From NCBI GenBank assembly GCA_019057975.1, contig JAHLWJ010000330.1:1-5226 (forward strand): a stretch of DNA of 5,226 nt, given 5' to 3'. Positions 1-4,910 of this stretch are shown piece by piece. Position numbers and translations under genes: made by a program. Below the pieces are notes generated by a model, which worked only from the letters and a program-made list of their open reading frames with translations, ran no database searches and was not told the DNA's origin. Numbering within the stretch: position 1 is the first letter of the stretch; each line of letters starts with the position of its first letter. This DNA is from Promethearchaeota archaeon. GTDB lineage: Archaea > Asgardarchaeota > Lokiarchaeia > Sigynarchaeales > SOKP01.

Positions 1-227
1 CTGAGGAGACTTCAATGTCAAAAATAGAAAGAGAGTTAGCTGATCTAGAAAAAACTTATGAAGGAAACATTGAGGAAGGTATAGCTTATTTAGGTCAAAG
101 TGTCGAACTCATCGACAGCGTAGAATATGTGTCTGATATAATAAAAACTATTGTAAATGATGCTGAAAAGTGTTTAACAACTGCTTTTAACAACATAAGA
201 AAAATTCCAATTGAACAAATTGCTTAA
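1..227 (+). CDS. Nitronate monooxygenase / FabK-type FMN enzyme, C-terminal end only (cut by window start)
   Basis: This is the last 75 or so codons of a gene that begins outside the window. The frame is open to base 1. The ATG at 15 is only an internal methionine codon: the residues before it (EETS) align without a gap to the EETL of the complete paralogue at 566-1600, and the match continues to the C-terminus at about 40 of 65 identical residues. Shared stretches include YEGNI, LGQS, VSDII and IVNDAEKCL. In the NMO/2-nitropropane dioxygenase family the C-terminal AGQ/LGQS segment followed by an amphipathic helix packs against the TIM barrel that binds FMN. No active-site residues are visible here. 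The protein ends IRKIPIEQIA, about ten residues beyond the end of its neighbour, because of an indel. It is probably an oxidoreductase acting on nitronates or a related substrate. That function rests entirely on the paralogue. Confidence 0.85.
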   Translation, partial: EETSMSKIERELADLEKTYEGNIEEGIAYLGQSVELIDSVEYVSDIIKTIVNDAEKCLTTAFNNIRKIPIEQIA

Positions 228-243
228 ATTAGATTCTAATTAT

Positions 244-327
244 TCAAATTTTTTTTATTACAAATAACTGTCTTTTCCCCTCTGGGATATACACAACCTG
301 AAATCCTTGAAACATAAGGTGTTCCAT
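244..327 (-). CDS. Possible 27-residue small protein or gene remnant
   Basis: An open frame runs on the minus strand from an ATG at 327 to a TGA at 244-246. It is 27 codons long and contains VVYIPEGKRQLFVI followed by KKI. The residue pattern is protein-like: two short hydrophobic strand-like runs separated by a Pro-Glu-Gly-Lys turn. It is richer in G and C than the surrounding spacer. A stop lies four codons upstream of the ATG, so it is not the visible tail of a longer intact frame. No clear ribosome binding site is seen. It lies convergent to the first NMO gene. It may be a genuine microprotein, the remnant of a larger gene, or chance. No family was recognised. Confidence 0.25.
   Translation of the reverse strand: MEHLMFQGFQVVYIPEGKRQLFVIKKI
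249..256 (+). terminator. Oligo-T tract, probable terminator of the first NMO gene
   Basis: Eight consecutive T residues begin 22 bases after the stop codon at 225-227, with no strong stem-loop before them. Archaeal RNA polymerase commonly terminates on such tracts. The same bases also read as Lys-Lys codons in the small minus-strand ORF at 244-327, so the tract could have another origin. Confidence 0.5.
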
Positions 328-470
328 TATATCAGCTCAAGATGAAAATAAAGGGGAATCAATGAAAAACTTTAGAAATTGAAAGTATATGGAGATTAAA
401 CGATCTTAAGAAATTTTTATAATATCTCAAATATTTCAATAATTGTTAAAGTGTGTTTTCATGTAAAAAC

Positions 471-478
471 TTTATAAA
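471..478 (+). promoter_or_regulatory. TATA box candidate for the second NMO gene
   Basis: TTTATAAA, a good archaeal TATA match, is preceded by an A-rich stretch (AAAAAC) where a B-recognition element would sit. Transcription would start near 500, giving a leader of about 60 bases before the ATG at 566. A weaker alternative, TTATTTAAAG, lies near 515 and would give a shorter leader. Confidence 0.45.
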
Positions 479-565
479 ATAAACTTTTGATAAAAATAAC
501 TAATCATTTGATTTTATTTAAAGTTTTAATCTATTAAATTTTCGCAATAAGAAATGTGATTGAGA

Positions 566-1600
566 ATGGTTATAGAAACGAATGTTACCAAGATGTTGGG
601 CATTAAACACCCAATTTTAAGTGCCCCAATGGGTCCATTTTATACTACTAAGTTAACAGTTGCTGTATCGGAAGCTGGTGGTTTAGGTGTTTTAAGTCAT
701 ATAAATTTAACTGGGAAAAATAGTCTGGATGAATTAAAAAAGGCTATGGAATACGTTGTTGAACACACAGAGAAAAATTTTGGTTTTAATATTAGGACTG
801 CAAGATTACAACCCGATGCAATAAAGTTATGTAGACAAATTCCAAGGTTTATCATGGAAAATCCAAAAATAAAAGAGCAATGCACGTACTTGATTACCAG
901 TGCTGGTTCTCCAAGATTGATATATAATAAACACTTTGAAAAATTAAAAGAAAGCGGTTCAAACATCAAACATTTCCATGTCGCGCCTTCATTATATCTT
1001 GCTGAAAAGTGCGTAAATATGGGGATTGATGGTTTAGTAGTTACTGGAAGTGAAGGTGGAGGGCACCAATCATATGAAAATATAAGCACATTAGTCCTAT
1101 TACAACAAATTAGAAAGAAATTACCAGATGTCCCTATAATTGCGTGTGGAGGATATGCTACTGGTGAAGGGTTAGCTTCTGCTTTATCTATGGGAGTGGG
1201 TGCTATTGCTATGGGTTCAAGATTTATTTCATCAAAAGAGTGTAAATTTCACGATAATATTAAAAATGTTATTATAAAATCAGAAGCATCTGATACTGAG
1301 TTAGTTACAGGTGTTTTTGGACCTATAAGGCTCCTAATAAATGAATATTCCCAAAAACATGGGCTTGTTTCTAATAAAGCAGAGAAATTGTCTGAAGAAA
1401 CTTTAGCTTCAGAGATAGTTGATGAAGTAAAGCACATGGAAATGTCTTACGAAGGAAACATCAAAGATGGCGCTGTTCTTTTAGGACAAAGTATTGGAAT
1501 TATAGAAAATGTAGAAGGTGTATCAGATATTATTAATTCGATAGTCAATGATGCTGAAAAATGTTTAACAGCTGCTTTTAACAACATATTGAACAAATAG
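566..1600 (+). CDS. Nitronate monooxygenase / 2-nitropropane dioxygenase family FMN enzyme
   Basis: This 344-residue protein has the length and motif order of class I nitronate monooxygenases and the related FabK enoyl-ACP reductases, which are soluble FMN TIM-barrel enzymes. Numbered from the ATG at 566, it shows SAPMG (19-23), AGGLGVLS (37-44), the flavin-side NFGFNI (71-76), GSEGGGHQS (161-169) with the His of the conserved GGGH (167), and a phosphate-binding ACGGYATGEGL...MGSRF block (193-220). The C-terminal LGQS plus helix IVNDAEKCL is typical of the family. NMOs use O2 to oxidise alkyl nitronates such as propionate 3-nitronate, but the true substrate here is unknown. An in-frame TTG lies at 560 and a stop at 557-559, so the start is one of these two codons. 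ATG is preferred, and no strong ribosome binding site decides between them. The gene is a tandem paralogue of the one ending at 227. Confidence 0.9.
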   Translation: MVIETNVTKMLGIKHPILSAPMGPFYTTKLTVAVSEAGGLGVLSHINLTGKNSLDELKKAMEYVVEHTEKNFGFNIRTARLQPDAIKLCRQIPRFIMENPKIKEQCTYLITSAGSPRLIYNKHFEKLKESGSNIKHFHVAPSLYLAEKCVNMGIDGLVVTGSEGGGHQSYENISTLVLLQQIRKKLPDVPIIACGGYATGEGLASALSMGVGAIAMGSRFISSKECKFHDNIKNVIIKSEASDTELVTGVFGPIRLLINEYSQKHGLVSNKAEKLSEETLASEIVDEVKHMEMSYEGNIKDGAVLLGQSIGIIENVEGVSDIINSIVNDAEKCLTAAFNNILNK

Positions 1601-1611
1601 TTTAATAATCA

Positions 1612-1648
1612 TTTTTATTGTATTTTTCTCTTTTCTATTAAATTTTTT
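1612..1648 (+). terminator. T-rich terminator region after the second NMO gene
   Basis: Runs of five, five, four and six T residues lie between 12 and 48 bases after the stop codon, with no stem-loop. This is the usual form of archaeal factor-independent termination signals. Confidence 0.5.
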
Positions 1649-1825
1649 ATTCAAGCAACCATCTACTTGATTTTTATAAGGTATTAATATTTAATCATTA
1701 ATTTTTAAGGTAGATCATCCCCTCAAGAAGGTTATTTTGAAGTAAATAAATTCTAGAATAAAAGTTTAAAAATCAATTGTCCCATAAGTAATGTGAAAAT
1801 CATTCAGAGTTACAGTTTTTTAACA

Positions 1826-1833
1826 TTTATAAA
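1826..1833 (+). promoter_or_regulatory. TATA box candidate for the longin-like gene
   Basis: TTTATAAA lies 55-62 bases before the ATG at 1888. A start about 25 bases downstream would give a leader of roughly 30 bases. It is identical to the element proposed upstream of the second NMO gene. An independent promoter fits the 287-base spacer and the T-tracts that close the NMO gene. Confidence 0.5.
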
Positions 1834-1887
1834 CTTAGTAAGAATATCCAAAAATTATCTAAATAACAGATTAATAACCAGGTCAAA

Positions 1888-2313
1888 ATGATCCAAGAGT
1901 TAATGATTATTAATAAGGCAGGTATAGCTTTATTTTATCATAATTTTGTAGATGTAAATAATTTCGATGATCAACAATCATTAGCAAGTTATTTTGATAT
2001 TATTTGTCGTTTTACAAAAAACAGTTTTAAAGAAAGTTTAAGGATGTTAACTTTGGATAGCGTTATCTTTTTCTTTTATACTCATAAATCTAATTATCAC
2101 TTAGTTTTAAAATGTTTGAAAAAAGAAATTAACAAAAAATTGTTAGAAGATGCTGCTGAAAGTATAATCGAAAGTTTTCTTAAAAAATATAGTGAGAAAT
2201 TAAAAGATTTCAACGGAGAAGTCTCTCATTTCAAATCATTTGCGAAAATTGTTCAGGATATTGTCTCAACAAAACTAACCGATTTTAAGGAGGCTGTTTC
2301 TGTAGAACATTGA
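1888..2313 (+). CDS. Predicted stand-alone longin-domain protein
   Basis: The protein has 141 residues and no signal peptide or membrane span. The predicted order of elements matches a longin domain: strand IQELMIIN (2-9), turn with Gly12, strand IALFYHNF (13-20), a helix (about 27-47), then three strands, SLRMLT (50-55), SVIFFFYTH (58-66) and YHLVLKCL (70-77), then a long amphipathic helix from 82 to 104 and a further helical tail (about 115-135). Asgard archaea encode many small longin and roadblock proteins, which in eukaryotes act as partners or regulators of small GTPases in membrane traffic. That role is an inference here. An AGGT at 1880-1883 is a weak, closely spaced ribosome binding site and supports this start. 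No GTPase gene lies in the window. Roadblock/LC7 is the main alternative fold. The assignment rests on pattern only, not on a conserved catalytic motif. Confidence 0.6.
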   Translation: MIQELMIINKAGIALFYHNFVDVNNFDDQQSLASYFDIICRFTKNSFKESLRMLTLDSVIFFFYTHKSNYHLVLKCLKKEINKKLLEDAAESIIESFLKKYSEKLKDFNGEVSHFKSFAKIVQDIVSTKLTDFKEAVSVEH

Positions 2314-2348
2314 GGATAATATTAAATTAAATGGATTCTAACATATTA

Positions 2349-2356
2349 TTTTTTTT
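2349..2356 (+). terminator. Oligo-T terminator of the longin-like gene
   Basis: Eight T residues begin 36 bases after the TGA stop, in the 143-base spacer between convergent genes. Confidence 0.5.
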
Positions 2357-2385
2357 AATATTAAATTTTAAAACTTTGAGCATCT

Positions 2386-2413
2386 AAAAAGTATAAGATT
2401 TCACTCCTGAAAT
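2386..2413 (-). terminator. Weak hairpin and T-run, possible terminator of the DUF3467-like operon
   Basis: A perfect 6-bp stem (ATTTCA at 2398-2403 with TGAAAT at 2408-2413, loop CTCC) lies about 45 bases beyond the stop of the minus-strand gene. On that strand it is followed by a five-T run (2386-2390). An 8-base direct repeat, ATAAGATT, overlaps each arm. The signal is weak, but it sits where a terminator is needed. Confidence 0.3.
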
Positions 2414-2456
2414 AAGATTCATCTAAATATTTTATACTACTTTAGAAAAATCTCTT

Positions 2457-2846
2457 CTATTTGGGGATTATTTTAGGTATTATTTTTTTGGCAAGGGCTT
2501 CAGTTTTTTGATCTTCATGCATTTCTTCAAGTATTTTAAGCTCTTTTCCTAAAAAATTATGAAGTTCTTTTACAGCTTGTTCTGTCATAATTAATTCACA
2601 TAGTATTTCATGTGGCATTTCCTTTTCAGATATTATCTTTTTATATTCATCCTCAGATAGATTTTGTTCTTTCAACTTTAGTGTTTGAAATACAAAATCA
2701 TTAGAATTAACATTATAAAAGGTTAAACGAAAATCATATGGATTTCTAAAACCCCCTACTGCTCCTGTAACATAATACCTTTTAAAATCATCTGACTTTA
2801 CATATTTTTTTTTAATTTTTATATTAAAATATTTTACTTTTTCCAT
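2457..2846 (-). CDS. DUF3467-like protein of unknown function
   Basis: This 129-residue soluble protein resembles DUF3467 proteins of bacteria and archaea. It has an N-terminal strand region, then YVTGAVGG (25-32) followed by NPYDFRLTF (35-43), an insert, and the closing element with CELIMTEQAVKELHNFLG (83-100) running into a helix KELKILEE (101-108). In DUF3467 the same order appears as a Gly/Asn turn, 'PxDFxLDF', and an 'xxMSPxxAKxLxxxLxxNxxxxE' helix. The function of the family is unknown. The gene starts 6 bases after the winged-helix gene stops, so the two should share a transcript. No ribosome binding site is evident. The last residues form a tandem IIPK-IIPK, encoded by a near-perfect 12-base duplication, and give a basic tail. 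Membership is judged from motif pattern, and sequence outside these blocks is unfamiliar. Confidence 0.6.
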   Translation of the reverse strand: MEKVKYFNIKIKKKYVKSDDFKRYYVTGAVGGFRNPYDFRLTFYNVNSNDFVFQTLKLKEQNLSEDEYKKIISEKEMPHEILCELIMTEQAVKELHNFLGKELKILEEMHEDQKTEALAKKIIPKIIPK

Positions 2847-2852
2847 TTTATT

Positions 2853-3524
2853 TTAACTCGTTATGCTTTTATTTAACTTAAATTGATTAATTTCTAATGT
2901 AGAACTTGAAGAATCATCATTTATATAAAAAATTGTATTTACTAACATTTCTTCTTTATCTTCTTCAACAGGTCGAATAAAATCAAATTCTGGCTTTGAT
3001 TCTGATTCAGTTTCAGTTAATATTAACTCCTCACTTGTTCCAAATACCTCATCTATTTCTTTATTATTGTAAATCAAATCAGAAAGATCTTTTTTTAAAT
3101 ATCGATACATTTCCAGACCACTTTTAGTTAAATAAAATTTATTATCTTCCGTTTTTTTATATAGATAACCAATTGAATTAGAAATAGAAGAAATATCAAA
3201 ATCAATAGATAAATTTACAGCATGTTCAGAATCTTTTGCTTGATTATTATATAGATGTAAGATGAATTTTTCTTTGTTAGATAATCTTCTATAAATTTCT
3301 GACTTTATAATTCGCAATTTTGAACCATTTAATTCAATTTTCGGACAATATCTTTGAATTAAATTAAACATTTGTAAATATTTTTGAATTGTTATCCAAT
3401 GATTCTCTAAAGTAGTAATAAATTTTAATTCATGTATATTATAATCCTTCTCTTCTTCTAATAAATTCAAATTGTAAATTAATGAAATTGCAATAGTTAG
3501 AGGATCTTTTTTAATTTTAATCAC
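2853..3524 (-). CDS. Winged-helix DNA-binding protein with two HTH-like domains
   Basis: The 223-residue protein appears to hold two winged-helix units. The first (about 7-75) has helix DPLTIAISLIYNL, helix NIHELKFITT, and a recognition-type helix HWITIQKYLQMFNLI (42-56) leading to a wing, PKIELNGSKLRII (61-73). The second (about 81-150) starts LSNKEKFILHLY and ends with the typical wing-to-helix signature KFYLTKSGLEMYRYLKKDL (129-147). An acidic, Ser/Glu-rich linker follows (156-192), then a short polar tail. It is probably a transcriptional regulator, but no cofactor or ligand motif was seen. The start codon is GTG and lies inside GGTGATT, itself a ribosome-binding-like sequence. A leaderless or alternative start is possible, but no ATG occurs nearby in frame. 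A 16-bp palindrome lies 15 bases upstream. It forms an operon with the DUF3467-like gene. Confidence 0.7.
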   Translation of the reverse strand: MIKIKKDPLTIAISLIYNLNLLEEEKDYNIHELKFITTLENHWITIQKYLQMFNLIQRYCPKIELNGSKLRIIKSEIYRRLSNKEKFILHLYNNQAKDSEHAVNLSIDFDISSISNSIGYLYKKTEDNKFYLTKSGLEMYRYLKKDLSDLIYNNKEIDEVFGTSEELILTETESESKPEFDFIRPVEEDKEEMLVNTIFYINDDSSSSTLEINQFKLNKSITS

Positions 3525-3538
3525 CTTTTACAATTTTT

Positions 3539-3554
3539 TTTCATTATAATGAAA
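3539..3554. promoter_or_regulatory. Perfect 16-bp palindrome, candidate operator
   Basis: TTTCATTATAATGAAA is its own reverse complement. It lies between a TATA-like region (3559-3572) and the start codon at 3524, about where transcription would begin. Dimeric winged-helix repressors bind such sites and block polymerase, and the first gene downstream encodes a winged-helix protein. Autoregulation is therefore an inference from position and symmetry. Palindromes of this size can arise by chance in DNA this AT-rich. Confidence 0.45.
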
Positions 3555-3558
3555 TTAA

Positions 3559-3572
3559 TTATATTTATTAAA
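3559..3572 (-). promoter_or_regulatory. TATA-like region for the winged-helix operon
   Basis: The minus strand reads TTTAATAAATATAA, which contains two overlapping TATA-like octamers (TTTAATAA and AAATATAA). Initiation about 25 bases downstream would fall within the 3539-3554 palindrome. The whole 90-base spacer is nearly pure A/T, so the exact box is uncertain. The preceding gene has no T-tract terminator on this strand, so read-through transcription is also possible. Confidence 0.3.
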
Positions 3573-3614
3573 TATATCTTCTAAATTTTATAATTTAAAT
3601 ATGCACATTTTTCA

Positions 3615-4331
3615 TTAAGGTGAATTTTTTTTTATAATATCACTACAAAACCATAAATCATGTGAGATAATAAAAATATCTCCACAAAATTTGCAAGGTA
3701 TGTTATGATTTCTACTATATGCAAAATCATCTTCATTTGCCTTAATCTTTATTTCTGTTTTTTCTCCTTTTGAACAAACACAATTAATGATAAAAGTTAT
3801 AAAGAAAGTGTCCTCTTCTAAAGAATATCTAATATGAATAACATTTCCTTCTTTTTTAATAGGGTGGTTATTATCTGGGAGATTAATATCAAATTTTTCT
3901 TTTAATTCTTGTATTTTATTTTCAATAACCTTATTTGGATCTTCATCAAAAGTGAAATAATCTAAAAATTCATGAGCAAATACTTCTTTATCGATATATG
4001 TCCTACTTCTTTTTTGTTTTATTTGTTTTATTAATTTTGAAATTTCATCGCATATTCCCTTTTGACATAATTCAATAGCAATATTTTTACCTTCCCTGCT
4101 AAATTTACATGATTCTTCAGTCACTCCATGAGTAGATCTTTCTCTTGGGGGTGTAAATTCTGTGATGCCATAATCATCTAACTTTTTGCAATCTTGTTCC
4201 ACATCTATAAACGGTTCAGTTTGATATTTTGTTGGATCTATTTTGTGGCATATATAATAAATTAATTTTGGATCATCAGATACAATATCTTTTAACGTAT
4301 TTTTACAATCAAGATAAGCTAAAGAATACAT
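3615..4331 (-). CDS. Cysteine-rich, probably zinc-binding protein of unknown function
   Basis: I do not recognise this 238-residue protein. It has eleven cysteines. In the C-terminal half, a strand-rich segment (162-197) carries C184-x-C186. It is followed by a CKFCGD knuckle (C213, C216) and C229, a spacing that suggests a zinc ribbon or a treble-clef-like site. The N-terminal half has C9, C28, C48, C75, C89 and C94. Residues 75-107 (KFSREGKNIAIEL, then an amphipathic helix ending in KQIKQKRSR) resemble the wing-to-last-helix part of archaeal winged-helix proteins, so DNA or RNA binding is possible. There is no signal peptide or membrane segment. The ATG start is preceded by AAAGGGAA about 10 bases upstream and a TATA-like box. 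It lies on the same strand as the winged-helix operon, 90 bases ahead of it, and may be co-transcribed. Confidence 0.65.
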   Translation of the reverse strand: MYSLAYLDCKNTLKDIVSDDPKLIYYICHKIDPTKYQTEPFIDVEQDCKKLDDYGITEFTPPRERSTHGVTEESCKFSREGKNIAIELCQKGICDEISKLIKQIKQKRSRTYIDKEVFAHEFLDYFTFDEDPNKVIENKIQELKEKFDINLPDNNHPIKKEGNVIHIRYSLEEDTFFITFIINCVCSKGEKTEIKIKANEDDFAYSRNHNIPCKFCGDIFIISHDLWFCSDIIKKNSP

Positions 4332-4371
4332 TTTTTTAGAATTCCCTTTTTACTATTTCTATTTTTTCTTG

Positions 4372-4380
4372 TATATTAAA
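4372..4380 (-). promoter_or_regulatory. TATA box candidate for the cysteine-rich gene
   Basis: TTTAATATA on the minus strand lies 41-49 bases before the ATG at 4331. The expected start near 4350 gives a leader of about 20 bases that includes the GGGA ribosome binding candidate. Confidence 0.4.
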
Positions 4381-4443
4381 GTAAAAATTTTTTATTACTT
4401 ATAAGCAAAAAATGTATAATAAATTACTAAAAAGAGAGAATTC

Positions 4444-4587
4444 ATGATTGTATATATATCCAATATTATTAACAATTTAAAAAATATTAATCAAATAATT
4501 TTATCTCGAAATCGTTTTTTATAATTTTACAGGATAATAAATTTAGAAGGAAAAGAGAATTTTATTATTGAACCAGATAAAATTTAA
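4444..4587 (+). other. Short ORF (26 codons) with open frame continuing past its stop
   Basis: An ATG at 4444 follows GAGAGAATTC, a weak ribosome binding candidate. It opens 26 codons (MIVYISNIINN..., Ile/Asn-rich) up to the TAA at 4522-4524. The same frame then continues for 20 codons, including NLEGKENFIIEPDKI, to the TAA at 4585-4587. The second part has a more protein-like composition than the first. It could be a gene broken by a nonsense mutation, a tiny real peptide, or chance. Confidence 0.15.
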
Positions 4588-4831
4588 TTCAAGTGGTATC
4601 AAGAATGAAACAAGTATAAATAATCTATATTAAACTAAGGGGAAAGATTACATCAAAAGTGTTAGGATTGAGAATTAATGAAGCTTATCATACGTAACCT
4701 CATGTTTTTTTAGATCTGTCATTTATTTTACTCTATTCATTCTATAATAAATTGATTATACCATGCTTAAAAAAAATGTTTTTAGTTATCATCATAATTC
4801 TATTACAGAATTAATAAAAAAATAAAAATTA

Positions 4832-4861
4832 AAGAGAAAAAGTGGTCGGCTTTTTTCTCTT
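4832..4861 (-). terminator. Hairpin plus T-rich stretch, terminator of the ubiquitin-like gene
   Basis: AAGAGAAAAA (4832-4841) pairs perfectly with TTTTTCTCTT (4852-4861) around a 10-base GC-rich loop, and one further G-C pair is possible with a bulged T. On the minus strand the hairpin starts 50 bases after the stop of the ubiquitin-like gene. It is followed by a T-rich run (TAATTTTTATTTTTTTATTA), as in an intrinsic terminator. On the plus strand no T-run follows, so the minus orientation is favoured. It is the strongest stem-loop noticed in the window. Confidence 0.6.
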
Positions 4862-4910
4862 ATAAACCCCGTGTTAACCCTATTATACTCTTATTAGATT
4901 GATGTAATGG

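Larger units (their letters stand above)
228..565. other. 338-base spacer between the tandem NMO genes
   Basis: The spacer holds the oligo-T terminator of the upstream gene, the 27-codon minus-strand ORF (244-327) and a TATA-box candidate near its right end. A purine-rich GGGGAA precedes an ATG at 362, but that frame closes after six codons. No structured RNA, repeat or insertion-sequence end was seen. Confidence 0.6.
4332..4910. other. 579-base intergenic region without a convincing gene
   Basis: The region separates the cysteine-rich gene from the ubiquitin-like gene. It contains the promoter of the former, the hairpin terminator of the latter, and several short open scraps. One is on the plus strand at 4444-4587, interrupted by one stop. 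Another is a minus-strand frame at 4675-4722 (ATG, then TDLKKHEVTYDKLH, then TAA), whose neighbouring frame stays open for about 18 more codons (NPNTFDVIFPLSLI) before a TAG. These may be remains of decayed genes, but such short runs also occur by chance. No tRNA-like fold or repeat array was found. Confidence 0.5.

Noticed and set aside
15..227. A complete 70-residue gene starting at the ATG at 15
   Set aside because: The frame is open to base 1, and the residues before the ATG align with the neighbouring NMO paralogue, so the ATG is internal to a gene cut by the window start.
362..382. Small plus-strand ORF after GGGGAA at the ATG at 362
   Set aside because: The frame closes after six codons, and the purine run is not followed by any longer frame.
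560..565. TTG at 560 as the start of the second NMO gene
   Set aside because: An ATG lies two codons later and gives the usual family N-terminus. TTG remains possible but is less likely.
697..1089. 130-codon open frame on the minus strand inside the NMO gene
   Set aside because: It lies wholly opposite conserved NMO motifs, has an implausible residue composition and is a shadow of the real gene.
1249..1437. 62-codon open frame on the minus strand inside the NMO gene
   Set aside because: It lies opposite a coding region that is conserved with the first paralogue and has no start signals of its own.
1698..1745. Plus-strand open run ending KVDHPLKKVILK in the spacer before the longin-like gene
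   Set aside because: It has only about 15 codons, no start codon and no support from context, so it is within chance expectation.
4788..4797. ATGATGAT on the minus strand as a C box of a C/D small RNA
   Set aside because: No CTGA D box was found at a suitable distance downstream on that strand, and no C'/D' pair is seen.
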